Shown here one piece after another: positions 47,376 through 56,011 of a stretch of 64,000 nucleotides of DNA. The stretch's first letter is position 1. Each line of letters starts with the position of its first letter. Below the pieces are notes generated by a model. The model was not told the DNA's origin. It worked only from the letters and a program-made list of their open reading frames with translations, and searched no databases. The translations under genes were made by a program, and so were the position numbers. Source of the stretch: JBCFBK01 sp038562555 (GTDB lineage Bacteria; Bacteroidota; Bacteroidia; Bacteroidales; Prolixibacteraceae); contig JBCFBK010000009.1 of NCBI GenBank assembly GCA_038562555.1, positions 73,599-137,598 of the forward strand. Reading direction: 5' to 3'.

Positions 47376-47446
47376 CCATGCTGTACAGGTTTATCCGATA
47401 AAAAGCCCGTAGGTGAAGTGCTCTTAAGTCAGGCGTGATTGCTGTT

Positions 47447-47565
47447 TCCTGCCCATTCTATTTGTTAAATCCGATAAAACCCTTCAATAAGTGCATAGCC
47501 TGAGCCCCGCGGGTGTAGTTCAACCGGGAATAATCGCTGGGCGCTGTGCGCCGCTCATATCCCTA
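47447..47565 (-). repeat. Repeat A, copy 1 (structured repeat, 3' of the SDR/DUF2867 gene)
   Basis: The first of three related copies (others at 51882-51972 and 55866-55983). The minus strand has GCAC-TTAT and GCTATGCACTTATTG ends and a hairpin GGCGC-TGT-GCGCC. It directly abuts the stop codon of the minus-strand gene at 47566. The distal end (ATAGAATGGGCAGGAAA) is shared with copy 3. Confidence 0.85.
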
Positions 47566-48987
47566 TTAATTGTGTTTCGTTAATTTTTCAATCATTCCTT
47601 TGAAAATTAGTCCATGGAAAGGAAGAACACAAAACCAATATAATCTTCCAAATAACCCCAATGGTCTAAATGTCGCTGTTTGTATCAGTTTATTTTCAAC
47701 AATTTTAAATTCAAGCCATGCATCTCCCGGTAATTTCATTTCTGCGAAAAGGAGTAACCTTCCATCCTCCTTATCAGCATATAATACTCTCCAAAAATCT
47801 AATGCATCCCCAACGCATAAATTATCTTCCGAAGTCCGTCCTCTTCTTAAGCCTACCCCGCCTGCCAACTTATCCAGAAAGCCTCTAATTTTCCAAAGCC
47901 AGTTCCCATAATACCAACCATTCTCACCTCCAATACTCCATATTTTGTTAATACACTCTTCTCTATTCACGAAGGATTTTTCTCTAATGTCTTTATAACA
48001 TCCAAATGATGGTACTTGAATAAACTCTGAAATATTAGCATGGAAATCACTGCCTATGAAAGCATCTTTCCAGCTGGAAACCACTTCGTTTCTTTCAATT
48101 TTGCTAAAAGCTCTCTTCAAAGCTTCCCGGTAATTGATAGGGTGTATTCTTAATATTTCATTAATCTCATGGTTGCGGCAAATCACTTCTATTTTCATGC
48201 TGTTGACCAATGCAACGGCAAGCTTGTAGGATGTTGAAGTTACAAAATACAGCCAGTATGAAGAAAGTTTGGGCGTCATTACCGGGATAGTTAAAATAAA
48301 ACGCTTTAAATTTCTTATACGACCAAATTCTAAGAGCATTTCTTTATATGACAAGATATCAGGACCACCGATATCAAAATCTTTATTATAAGTCTTAGAA
48401 TTAAAGATTGTTTTTGATAGTATTGATATTACATCTGATATCCCTATTGGCTGGCATTTCGTATTTAGCCACTTCGGTGCTATCATAATAGGAAGTTTTT
48501 CTACCAAATCCCGCATTATCTCAAAAGAAGCACTTCCTGAGCCAATAATAATTCCTGCCCTTAATGTAGTTAATTGATAATTACCTTTACGAAGTTCTGC
48601 TTCAACATTCTTTCTGGAAGCCAAATGTTTTGATAATACGGACTCATTTATTATCCCACTTAAATATACAACATGTTTTACCTTAGTTTTATTCATTGCA
48701 TTTCTGAAATTCTCAGCAGACTCTTGTTCCAGGAATTGATAATCAGAAGATGCCGACATGGAATGAACTAAATAAAAAGCTCCATCAATGTCTTTGGGAA
48801 TATTATCCAGCGTGGCTCTATCCAGTAAGTCAATTTGAATGATATCAATTCTTGACTTTAAGTACTCCGGGGGCGTAAATCTTTTTATATCTCTGACACA
48901 GCAAATCACATCATGACCGCTTTCCACCAAAATAGGGAGAAGTCTTTTTCCTATGTATCCGGATGAACCAGTTAGTAGTATTCTCAT
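47566..48987 (-). CDS. SDR-family NAD(P)-binding protein with DUF2867
   Basis: A 473-residue protein from the ATG at 48987. The N-terminal Rossmann domain has TGSSGYIGKRLLP (about 6-18). The C-terminal half (about 310-473) is a DUF2867 domain (GWYYGNWLWKIRGFLDKL, FWRVLYADKE, FKIVENKLIQTATFRPLGLFG). Such proteins are NAD(P)H-binding oxidoreductase-like enzymes of unknown substrate. It is AT-rich, with an attC-like palindrome just upstream (49014-49113) and repeat A just downstream. Confidence 0.85.
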   Translation of the reverse strand: MRILLTGSSGYIGKRLLPILVESGHDVICCVRDIKRFTPPEYLKSRIDIIQIDLLDRATLDNIPKDIDGAFYLVHSMSASSDYQFLEQESAENFRNAMNKTKVKHVVYLSGIINESVLSKHLASRKNVEAELRKGNYQLTTLRAGIIIGSGSASFEIMRDLVEKLPIMIAPKWLNTKCQPIGISDVISILSKTIFNSKTYNKDFDIGGPDILSYKEMLLEFGRIRNLKRFILTIPVMTPKLSSYWLYFVTSTSYKLAVALVNSMKIEVICRNHEINEILRIHPINYREALKRAFSKIERNEVVSSWKDAFIGSDFHANISEFIQVPSFGCYKDIREKSFVNREECINKIWSIGGENGWYYGNWLWKIRGFLDKLAGGVGLRRGRTSEDNLCVGDALDFWRVLYADKEDGRLLLFAEMKLPGDAWLEFKIVENKLIQTATFRPLGLFGRLYWFCVLPFHGLIFKGMIEKLTKHN

Positions 48988-49013
48988 TTTTTTTATTAAA
49001 CACAACGTTATCG

Positions 49014-49113
49014 TGTTTTATCCAACGTTGATGCAAATTACAATAATCAGATGAGATTTTGTTAAAGACAAATGTAAAGAATTGATCTAAATTTGAGGAT
49101 GTTGGATAAAACA
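49014..49113 (-). repeat. Large inverted repeat with attC-like ends, upstream of the SDR/DUF2867 gene
   Basis: Arms of 12 or more pairs (GTTTTATCCAAC and GTTGGATAAAAC). The ends contain ATCCAAC (RYYYAAC) and GTTGGAT (GTTRRRY), the integron attC core-site consensus. The stem encloses about 75 bp. It lies directly 5' of the minus-strand SDR gene. Resemblance to attC is by core motif and hairpin only; L-box pairing is weak. Confidence 0.6.
49069..49076 (-). promoter_or_regulatory. -7 box of the SDR/DUF2867 gene
   Basis: TACATTTG on the minus strand fits TAnnTTTG, 81 bp before the start codon and inside the large palindrome. Confidence 0.4.
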
Positions 49114-49183
49114 TGGTTGAACGATGGCGATGCGGTGGGGTTAATGTTTGCTTCGGCTACTGACGAATTCGATCACGGCGGTT

Positions 49184-49212
49184 TTGCAGGCAAATAAATT
49201 ATTGTACATTTG
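49184..49212 (+). promoter_or_regulatory. Bacteroidota promoter of the SnoaL-like/TetR unit
   Basis: The -33 TTG at 49184-49186 and the -7 TACATTTG at 49205-49212 (18 bp apart) match the phylum consensus well. A palindrome follows immediately (49220-49233). Confidence 0.65.
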
Positions 49213-49219
49213 CACAGAC

Positions 49220-49233
49220 TGACTAAACAGTCA
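49220..49233 (+). promoter_or_regulatory. Palindromic operator, likely for the TetR regulator
   Basis: TGACTAAACAGTCA is a 5 bp inverted repeat with a 4 bp spacer (TGACT/AGTCA), overlapping the expected transcription start just after the -7 box. A TetR-family gene lies in the same unit, so auto-repression is likely. Confidence 0.6.
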
Positions 49234-49248
49234 CTAAATTATTAAAAC

Positions 49249-49656
49249 ATGGAAACAAAAGAAATCGCAGAAAAATATTTCAATGCCATGGTAGCCGGAA
49301 ACTTCGATGAAATGACCAGATTAAAAACGCCTGATTGCGTTTATTGGTTGAGTGGTGAGGGTTCCTGGCTGTTCGGAGGTTACCAGTCATTAGAAAACCA
49401 GGTAAAATTATGGGGTACCGTAGCAGAACGATTCCCGGAAGGGATGAAAATGACGCTCCGATCCATTACTGCAGATGATGAGCGGGCAGCGCTTTATGTT
49501 CATATTCGGGGGACGCGAAAGGATGGTCGTATTTACGAAAACCATGTCATGCTGCTTTTAACCTTTAAAGATCGTTTAATTAGCGGGCTTTATGAATATT
49601 TGGATACCATCATGGTTAATGAATTATTCTGTGGCCCGATGGATGATGTAAAGTAA
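49249..49656 (+). CDS. NTF2/SnoaL-like small protein
   Basis: A 135-residue protein with the cone-shaped SnoaL/NTF2 pattern: N-terminal helix (EIAEKYFNAMVAGNFDEMTRL), then strands (DERAALYVHIRGTRKDGRI, MLLLTFKDRLISGLYEYLDT). Such folds are used as small isomerases or ligand binders. It is the first gene after a good promoter and palindromic operator and lies 74 bp before the TetR gene, so it is probably controlled by it. Confidence 0.8.
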   Translation: METKEIAEKYFNAMVAGNFDEMTRLKTPDCVYWLSGEGSWLFGGYQSLENQVKLWGTVAERFPEGMKMTLRSITADDERAALYVHIRGTRKDGRIYENHVMLLLTFKDRLISGLYEYLDTIMVNELFCGPMDDVK

Positions 49657-49730
49657 CAGTTAGTTGGGAATGCAATCGAGGTACAGAAGTGTTTTTATAC
49701 GTCGATTACCTTCAAAAATAATCTTAATCT

Positions 49731-50294
49731 ATGGATAAAAGGGAAAAGCTACTTCAAACAGCGTTGAAATTATTTGTTTCACAAGGATTTAATGATACAC
49801 CAACCAGTAGAATTGCGAAAGAGGCAGGGATAGCAACAGGGACTTTGTTTTATTTTTTCCCGACTAAAGATGAGTTGATCATTTCACTTTACTTAAAATT
49901 AAAGGAGCAGGCAGCAGAACATATAAATGCTGCATTGACAGAAGTGAAATCAACAAAGGAGGTTATCAAGACTTATTATGAAGAATCGCTTAAATGGTCG
50001 CTCCGTAATCCCAACGAGTTTTTGTTTCTTGCGCAGTTCTCCAATTCTCCTTATCTGAAAAAAATTGGGGCCGATAAAATTTCGGCTCAGACAGCACCCG
50101 TATTACAGCTTTTTCGTTTGGCTATCGAGGAGCAACAGATCGTTGATATTGATGTTAAGTTATTATACGCTTTGATCAGTAATCAGGTGTTTGGTGTCAA
50201 TCAATACCTTTCGTCAAATAAATTCACCAAAAAAGCACAACACCACATCATTGAAGATACATTCTCTATGTTTTGGAGAATGATTGAACGCTGA
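49731..50294 (+). CDS. TetR-family transcriptional regulator
   Basis: A 187-residue repressor. The N-terminal helix-turn-helix is clear (LLQTALKLFVSQGFNDTPTS, then IAKEAGIATGTLFYFFPTKDELI, about 6-50), followed by a helical ligand domain. The upstream palindrome TGACTAAACAGTCA is its likely operator. It follows the SnoaL-like gene by 74 bp, so it probably represses its own unit. The ligand is unknown. Confidence 0.9.
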   Translation: MDKREKLLQTALKLFVSQGFNDTPTSRIAKEAGIATGTLFYFFPTKDELIISLYLKLKEQAAEHINAALTEVKSTKEVIKTYYEESLKWSLRNPNEFLFLAQFSNSPYLKKIGADKISAQTAPVLQLFRLAIEEQQIVDIDVKLLYALISNQVFGVNQYLSSNKFTKKAQHHIIEDTFSMFWRMIER

Positions 50295-50344
50295 TTGGCT
50301 CTTTAGTCATTTGGTAAATTCATTGTTTTAATTTTTGAAGTTTA

Positions 50345-51139
50345 TTAAATAGTTGGTATCGTTCCACCATCAATTACATATTCGGTTCCTGTAAGATAAT
50401 TGGCTCGCGTCGAAACGAGAAAGCCCACCAATTCGGCAATTTCTTCAGGTTGTGCAGGTCTGCCCATCGGTATTCCACCCAATGCGGTCATTACGTTTTG
50501 TGTGGCTTGTTCTGTTGTAATGTTTGAGCTTTCGGCAATTCGTTCCATCATTCTCGTTGCGGCGCTTGTCATTATCCAGCCGGGTGAAACGGTCAATACA
50601 CGAACACCTTTTGGCGAGACTTCGTTGGACAAACTTTTACTGTAATTGATTAATCCCGCTTTTGCCGCTGCATAGGGCAAAGTAGAATCATACAAAGGCA
50701 ACTTACCCTGGATAGAAGCAATGTGAATAATTACACCATTTCCCCGTTCTATCATTTGTGGTAAAAATTCCCTATCTAAACGAACAGGAGTCAGTAAATT
50801 TGCTTGAATGGTTGTTTCCCAATCTTCATCGGTTAACACGGCAAAGCCTCCGCCCGGGGATTCTGAACCACCAAGATTATTTATGAGAATATCAAGCCTG
50901 CCATATTTTTCTAAAACCTCTGTTACTACTTTTTGAGTGCCTTCGGGTTTGCTTAAATCAACTGAAATAAAATGCAGGTTCGGGCTTTCTTTTTCGGGCC
51001 GGTTTCTGGCCGCAATAATTACTGTTGCTCCTGCTTTTAGCAATCGATTCGCAATTGCTTTTCCCACACCTTTTGTGCCCCCTGTTACCAAAGCAATTTT
51101 GCCTGATAACTCATTATTGAAATTAAATTCCGTTTCCAT
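50345..51139 (-). CDS. SDR-family oxidoreductase (3-oxoacyl-ACP reductase-like)
   Basis: A 264-residue classical SDR. The cofactor motif TGGTKGVGKAIA (about 19-30), NNLGG in the NNAG position, and the catalytic YAAAK (Tyr/Lys) are present. The C-terminus ends YLTGTEYVIDGG, typical of the FabG-like branch. It is divergent from the HxlR regulator at 51268 with 128 bp between, so that regulator may control it. Confidence 0.9.
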   Translation of the reverse strand: METEFNFNNELSGKIALVTGGTKGVGKAIANRLLKAGATVIIAARNRPEKESPNLHFISVDLSKPEGTQKVVTEVLEKYGRLDILINNLGGSESPGGGFAVLTDEDWETTIQANLLTPVRLDREFLPQMIERGNGVIIHIASIQGKLPLYDSTLPYAAAKAGLINYSKSLSNEVSPKGVRVLTVSPGWIMTSAATRMMERIAESSNITTEQATQNVMTALGGIPMGRPAQPEEIAELVGFLVSTRANYLTGTEYVIDGGTIPTI

Positions 51140-51267
51140 TTACTCAAATATTTTAGGGCAAAGTTCAGTCATATAATTAGTTTATACAAGTACGGAAAAC
51201 CGATTCATATGGGGATAAATTTTTCCTCTATTGTAAAGATTGGAACATTGGGCTACTTTTTGCATTT

Positions 51268-51630
51268 ATGTATAAAAGAAAGATACCGTTAAGTTTAAAT
51301 TGTGGTCTTGACCTGATTGGTGAAGTGATTTACGGAAAATGGAAAATCCGTTTGCTCTGGTTTATAAATGAAGGTCATAGACGTCCAGGTGAGTTGCAAC
51401 GTAAAATTCCTGATGCTTCTCGTCGGGTACTCAATATACAGTTAACGGAACTGGAAGAACACGAATTAATTACAAAGAAAATCTACCCGGTAGTTCCTCC
51501 AAAAGTTGAATATAGTTTAACAGAATTTGGGAAAACCTTAATTCCTGTCATTTCCGTTTTAGGTCAGTGGGGCGATGAGAATCAGGAACGTTTGCGTTCA
51601 GTCATTTTAAAACGGTCAGAAGATTTGTAA
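51268..51630 (+). CDS. HxlR-family winged-helix regulator
   Basis: A 120-residue protein with the HxlR pattern: CGLDLIGEVIYGKWKIRLLW at the start, then RRPGELQRKIPDASRRVLNIQL and ELEEHELITKKIYPVVPPKVEY. HxlR proteins are small winged-helix sensors of redox or reactive compounds and often regulate a divergent oxidoreductase. The divergent SDR at 50345-51139 is the natural target. A conserved Cys near residue 11 could be a sensor. Confidence 0.9.
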   Translation: MYKRKIPLSLNCGLDLIGEVIYGKWKIRLLWFINEGHRRPGELQRKIPDASRRVLNIQLTELEEHELITKKIYPVVPPKVEYSLTEFGKTLIPVISVLGQWGDENQERLRSVILKRSEDL

Positions 51631-51881
51631 AGTTAGCAAGTGTTTTTTGTACGAATGGCACTCAGACTTACTGCTAACGGATGGCAAATACGCGGAGGCC
51701 TGGGTTTCGAAGCTCCATCCTGTCAAATCGTTACAAATTGGAATAAAATGTACAAAATTATCTACATTGCCCGGCTTACGCGTATAGCGTTAATTATGTC
51801 TGATATCATCTTCATTTTTTTCCGGCTTAGGTTCGCTCTTCATTCGCTCTCCCTATACTTGAGGTTCATTGTTTGACATTT

Positions 51882-51972
51882 CCAATAAAAACCTCCTATA
51901 AGTGCATAGCTCCTGACCGGCGGGTGTAGTTCGACCAGGAATAATCGCTGGGCGTTGCACGCCGCTCATATT
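51882..51972 (-). repeat. Repeat A, copy 2 (3' of the Fic gene)
   Basis: The second copy of the structured repeat, with hairpin GGCGT-TGC-ACGCC. It lies 26 bp beyond the stop codon of the minus-strand Fic gene. The distal GGGCAGGAAA end seen in copies 1 and 3 is absent here. Confidence 0.85.
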
Positions 51973-51997
51973 TATTTATTTATTACTGCAACGTGCT

Positions 51998-53080
51998 TTA
52001 TTTTTTCAATATTTCAATTAGTTTTTTATTGATATATAATGTTTCTCTACCTACTTTTTGAGATTCTAATACTCCAATAATTTCCAATTCCTTTAAATAT
52101 CGTGATGCTGCTTTTCTTTCCACTTTTAATTGATTAACTACAAATTCGATTTTTGAATAAGGTTGTTCAAAAAGCAATTCCACCAATTCTTTTTTATAAA
52201 TTTTCGGCGCATTAATCTGAACTTTCTCGATTGTTTTGTCGAGTAAGTTTCTAATTGTATTTATTTTTTCAATCGTCTGAATTGAAGTCGTTTCAACAGC
52301 TTTTAACATGAATAAAATCCATTCTTCCCATTCACCAATTTTGTTTGTTTGATTTAACAGTCGGTAATAATCAGGTTTATTTTCAATAATATATGAACTG
52401 AGATATAAAATTGGAATATCAATTAAGTCATTTAATATCAGATACAGAATATTTAAAATCCTTCCAGTTCTGCCATTTCCATCATAGAATGGGTGAATAC
52501 TTTCAAACTGGTGATGAAGTACTGCCAGATTTATTAAAGGCGAAATTTCGTTTTTATCTTGATTAAAATACTCGATAAAATTCGATAATAAATCCAATAT
52601 CTCTTTTTTATCTTGAGGTGGAGTGTAGACGACTTCTCCTGTCGTGTCATTTTTCAAAACAGTGCCAGGCATACTTCTTATTCCAGCATTGTTTCCAATT
52701 AATTCATGTTGAATTTCGATGATATCATTTATTCGTAAAAATCCTTGTTTTTTTATCAAATCAAATCCACGAAAAATAGCTTTTCTATAATTTACAACCT
52801 CTTTTGTTTCTGGTGAAATATTTGATTTGTTAATAGTGAGTGCTTTATAAAGTTCGTCCTGAGTTATAATAATGTTTTCAATTTCAGAACTTCCTTTTGC
52901 CTCTTGCAATACAATTGCATTTACCAACATTGATTGGTTTGGAATTGTATTTGCAATTCCTTTCAATTCAGCTAAAGCAGCAGTTGCTTTATTGGTTTCT
53001 CTTAAAATTTTAATAGTTTCAACTTTCTCCCTTTGAGGTGGAAGTTTATCTAAAATCCGATATGGTGCATCTTGTCCCAT
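51998..53080 (-). CDS. Fic-family protein (AMPylase-like)
   Basis: A 360-residue Fic protein. The core motif HPFYDGNGRTGR (about 196-207) has all catalytic residues. An inhibitory helix motif SSEIEN (about 64-69, S/T-x-x-x-E-N) precedes it, so this is a class II, self-inhibited type. A C-terminal winged-helix part follows (about 285-360). Fic enzymes usually add AMP or UMP to Tyr/Ser/Thr of target proteins. The gene lies in a cassette-like array, with repeat A just 3' and an attC-like site 5'. Confidence 0.93.
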   Translation of the reverse strand: MGQDAPYRILDKLPPQREKVETIKILRETNKATAALAELKGIANTIPNQSMLVNAIVLQEAKGSSEIENIIITQDELYKALTINKSNISPETKEVVNYRKAIFRGFDLIKKQGFLRINDIIEIQHELIGNNAGIRSMPGTVLKNDTTGEVVYTPPQDKKEILDLLSNFIEYFNQDKNEISPLINLAVLHHQFESIHPFYDGNGRTGRILNILYLILNDLIDIPILYLSSYIIENKPDYYRLLNQTNKIGEWEEWILFMLKAVETTSIQTIEKINTIRNLLDKTIEKVQINAPKIYKKELVELLFEQPYSKIEFVVNQLKVERKAASRYLKELEIIGVLESQKVGRETLYINKKLIEILKK

Positions 53081-53149
53081 GTATTTCTAATTTGTACCAA
53101 AAAAACAAAAATTAGTACATATTTCGTTGATGTGCGACTTTTTTAGCAT

Positions 53150-53430
53150 TTGCGGTAACGGTTGGTAATCGAGAAGCTCTTAACCAAAGCACCTTTGGGT
53201 GGTTTGATGCCCCCTCCTGCAAGACGACACCGGAGGTTCATCCGGTTACAACCTGATTCCTCCATCTTATTTACAGCATGCAGGACGATTAATTTGCCGA
53301 TGTTCTGCTTCCCGGCACCACACTATGTGGTCGGGGCGGATTTCGGGGAGCGTTCCTGTCCGAAGGACACGGAACTGCGAAACGATAATCCGCAGTTGGC
53401 GAAACCACCAACCCCGCCCTGCAATATGTA
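53150..53430 (-). repeat. attC-like palindrome interrupted by an intron remnant
   Basis: On the minus strand, GGTTGGT in the 5' arm pairs perfectly with ACCAACC, which is followed by CGTTACC (GTTA core). The intron remnant 53168-53323 sits between the arms. The 3' end lies 75 bp before the Fic start codon. Only part of the stem pairs cleanly. Confidence 0.5.
53168..53323 (-). mobile_element. Gutted group II intron remnant (5' end plus 3' tip)
   Basis: The 5' part (53176-53323) matches the first about 140 nt of the full intron at the right edge (63860-64000), starting with GTGTG. It then joins directly to CTCGAT (53168-53173), like the CTCGAC at the full intron's 3' end. No maturase or domain V is left. 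The 3' exon begins TACCAACCGTTA, 8 nt before CGTTA. Confidence 0.7.
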
Positions 53431-53449
53431 CTTTATTATGCACTGGCAT

Positions 53450-53752
53450 TTAGTTTTTTATCTTAACAAAATCTCTAAAATTGTCCCTGTCAATTACAAA
53501 TCCATTTGCATTATAAGCGTCTAAGAATTTTTGAGGGAATTTTGTTTTTTTATCTTTCCATTTAAACTCAAATGCTGTGATTCCTCCGTCTTTTTCTTCT
53601 ACAAAATCAATTTCCTGCTGTTGCTGTGTTCTCCAAAAATATATTCTCGCAAATGTGTCTTTGTAAATATTTTGTTTTAGCCTTTCCGACACAAGAAAGT
53701 TTTCCCATAATGCTCCTTTGTCAAGTCTTAGATTTAAAGGTTTTGAAAACAC
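53450..53752 (-). pseudogene. Fragment of an AAA/DUF4143-type ATPase (C-terminal part)
   Basis: About 100 residues matching the C-terminal DUF4143 domain of AAA_14-type ATPases (LRLDKGALWENFLVSERLK, FWRTQQQQEIDFVEEKD, ITAFEFKW). The upstream ATPase part is missing, and the only possible start is a GTG just before the match. It lies between the full-length relative at 53949 and the attC-like site. It is the remains of a second copy of this gene family. Confidence 0.75.
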
Positions 53753-53948
53753 TCAATTCTCTCACAACTGTGGTAGAATTTGGCTTTCAAAATTTAAATG
53801 ATTAATTTGTCCTTGCATAAGTCATTGATTATTATTTGTTAAATATCTTTCAATTAAAAAATAATACTCTTTGGCTTATGCTGTTTTTCTCACCTTACAA
53901 ACATAGGGCCTATTTATTAACGCCTGGCATTTTTTTTATCTTCATCTT

Positions 53949-55118
53949 TTAATAATTTAATCCAAAAGCCCAAAGAGGAATCACATTGAGATAACCATAT
54001 TCAATGTCATCTTTTACTACGAATGATTTACCGTCTTTTACTATTTGGTTTTGTTGCTTGCTTTTTCCCCCAACTTCAAATGTGAAACTATCAATTACAA
54101 AATCAGCTTTTATTGATGAAATTACTTCGTTTTTTACTCGCATTTGATTGAAGAAAAAAGTCTCTCGAATGTTTCCAATATTTGATTTATCTCCAACCAA
54201 GTTGAATATAATATTTGTATTATCTAAATAAACTTTATCAACTTTTCCTAATCCACGGATACCGCTTGTTTCATTGCGTAATTGCCCAATTAGTCCTGCT
54301 TTTTCCATATATGAAAAATAATCGTCTAAGGAATTCCGACTTACATTAATCATTTCTGATATTTTGGAAAAATTGGGTTTAAAAGGTACGCTTTCGGCAA
54401 TAATGGAAAGCAATCTTTTAAGTTTTTTACTTGTACCAACATTTAGATTTGCGTATTGCGGAATGTCAGATTCTAGTGTTTGCACTATTATTTGTCCTAA
54501 ACGTATGTCTATTTCATTTTCAACTCCAAAAGGATAATATCCTCGTTTTAAGTAGTCATTAAACAATGGTAAAGGATGTTCTATGTCTGAAAGTTTTACT
54601 TCGTTATTGATAATTTGATTTAAAGTGTAAACTTTTGTTTCATAGTTATGAAATAATTTTAAAAATTCACGAAAAGAGAGTCCCTGCAATTTGTAAATTA
54701 TTGCTCTACGACTTAAATCAGCAGAACCTTTCAGAATATCAAGTATAGAAGAACCAGTGAAGACTACTTTTAGTGTTGGAAAGGAATCGTAAATGTTTTT
54801 TAATTCGCGAGACCAGTCAGTGTATTTGTGTATTTCATCAATAAACAAATATTCTCCTGCATTTTTATAAAAATTATCAGCTAAATCGAGAAGTCTGTTC
54901 TCACTAAAGTACATGTCGTCTGCCGACACATATAAAGCTTTTTTGCTATCTAATTTTTCCTTGATATGTTGTAGAATCATTGTTGTTTTGCCAACTCCAC
55001 GAGCACCTATGATTCCGAGCATTCGGCTATCCCATGACACACTCTCGTATAAATAACGCTTAAAATCTGTTGTCGTATTCTGTAAAAGTGTCTCAAATTT
55101 CTGATAAAGTGTTCTCAT
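53949..55118 (-). CDS. AAA_14/DUF4143-family ATPase
   Basis: A 389-residue protein. Walker A GARGVGKTT lies at about 38-46 and Walker B YLFIDEIH at about 90-97, followed by the AAA_14 lid. A winged-helix-like part follows (SKISEMINVSRNSLDDYFSYMEKAGLI, about 255-285), then the DUF4143 nuclease-like C-terminal domain (about 305-385). Such ATPases are common in Bacteroidota accessory DNA, and their role is uncertain (possibly defence or addiction). A -7 box lies at 55141-55148. Confidence 0.88.
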   Translation of the reverse strand: MRTLYQKFETLLQNTTTDFKRYLYESVSWDSRMLGIIGARGVGKTTMILQHIKEKLDSKKALYVSADDMYFSENRLLDLADNFYKNAGEYLFIDEIHKYTDWSRELKNIYDSFPTLKVVFTGSSILDILKGSADLSRRAIIYKLQGLSFREFLKLFHNYETKVYTLNQIINNEVKLSDIEHPLPLFNDYLKRGYYPFGVENEIDIRLGQIIVQTLESDIPQYANLNVGTSKKLKRLLSIIAESVPFKPNFSKISEMINVSRNSLDDYFSYMEKAGLIGQLRNETSGIRGLGKVDKVYLDNTNIIFNLVGDKSNIGNIRETFFFNQMRVKNEVISSIKADFVIDSFTFEVGGKSKQQNQIVKDGKSFVVKDDIEYGYLNVIPLWAFGLNY

Positions 55119-55433
55119 AATTTTGATGTACTATTTTTGACAAAGATACGAATTGCACAACGAATTTATCAATTATCTCGTTATATGCTCAATCAAATGT
55201 GCGTGTAGGTGTTTTTCATGCTTGAAAGCCAACCCATTTTTAAAAAGCAATGAATTCATGCTGTTTTGTGTGCTGTGCCAGGGTGAAAGCTTGCCAATTA
55301 ACGGTCGTGAGGGGACCAGCATGCTCCGGATTACCCACATAGCCTGCGTTTCCTTTTGTTGATTAAAAATCACCGGTAAAAAGCCGGAATTGCAAATATC
55401 GACGAGTATGGTGTCAAATCCGGGCGTTTAAAT
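55119..55433. other. Intergenic region upstream of the AAA gene
   Basis: No supported gene. Short open frames on either strand look spurious. It holds the promoter at 55141-55148 and the motif GCACAACG (CGTTGTGC on the minus strand, 55155-55162), which resembles the attC-like end motif of neighbouring cassettes. Confidence 0.4.
55141..55148 (-). promoter_or_regulatory. -7 box of the AAA gene
   Basis: TATCTTTG on the minus strand matches TAnnTTTG, 22 bp before the start codon at 55118. The CGTTGTGC motif lies just upstream. Confidence 0.45.
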
Positions 55434-55858
55434 TCATTCTCTTGGTTTTATACACCCGATGGGGTTGCGTGATTTAACTGCAAGTTTTTGCTTCATGGCA
55501 AGTTCGGTCAATGCCATATAGATGTCATCAAACTTCCCTTCGTTTTCTTCGCTAATCTCTTCCAAAGCTTTGATGCGTTCCTTAATTTCTTCCAATTCCC
55601 CCGAAAGCGATGATGGAGCAGCTTGGATCATATACTTCCGGATAGCGACAAAAGCTCGCATGATATTAATGTTCACCTCAATAGCTTTATCCGAATTGAG
55701 GATGCCACTTAACATAGCCAGACCTTGTTCGGTGAATGCGGAAGGAGGTTTTCTGGAACCTCCCCATCTTGAAGTCACAAATTGTGACTTCAAGATTCCC
55801 CATTCGGCCTGTGTAAGTTTAAACATAAAGTCAGTGGGAAATGTAAGCCTACGAACGC
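55434..55858 (-). pseudogene. Truncated ORF6N-domain DNA-binding protein
   Basis: The frame preserves most of an ORF6N protein (FPTDFMFKLTQAEWGILKSQ, TSRWGGSRKPPSAFTEQGLA), then a helical C-terminal half. The expected N-terminal 45 or so residues are missing. Upstream the frame enters repeat A copy 3, and the junction coincides with the distal end of that repeat (near 55866). The repeat's arrival or a recombination event probably cut the gene. Confidence 0.75.
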
Positions 55859-55865
55859 CGGGCTC

Positions 55866-55983
55866 TTTCCTGCCCATTCTATCTCGAAGATCCAATAAAA
55901 ACCTTCAATAAGTGCATAGCCCCTGACCGGCGGGTGTCGTTCAACACCGACTCATCGCTGGGTCGTGCCGACCGCTCAAAATC
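55866..55983 (-). repeat. Repeat A, copy 3 (3' of the HEAT-like gene)
   Basis: The third copy of the structured repeat, with hairpin GGTCG-TGC-CGACC and a second stem GGTGT/ACACC. The ends AATAAGT and ACTTATT pair. It lies 29 bp beyond the stop codon of the minus-strand gene at 56012. Its distal end abuts the truncated ORF6N gene. Confidence 0.85.
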
Positions 55984-56011
55984 CTACTTATTATGCGTAA
56001 TTTTATTATTA

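Noticed and set aside
47500..47540. tRNA T-arm-like GTAGTTCAACC in repeat A
   Set aside because: The three copies vary at this place and no cloverleaf can be drawn; the sequence belongs to the structured repeat.
53081..53449. Possible protein-coding gene between the Fic gene and the AAA fragment
   Set aside because: The open frames coincide with the group II intron remnant and palindrome arms, and have no domain.
55173..55373. 66-codon minus-strand frame upstream of the AAA gene
   Set aside because: No recognisable domain; lies in a region with promoter and attC-like motif; probably a non-coding flank.
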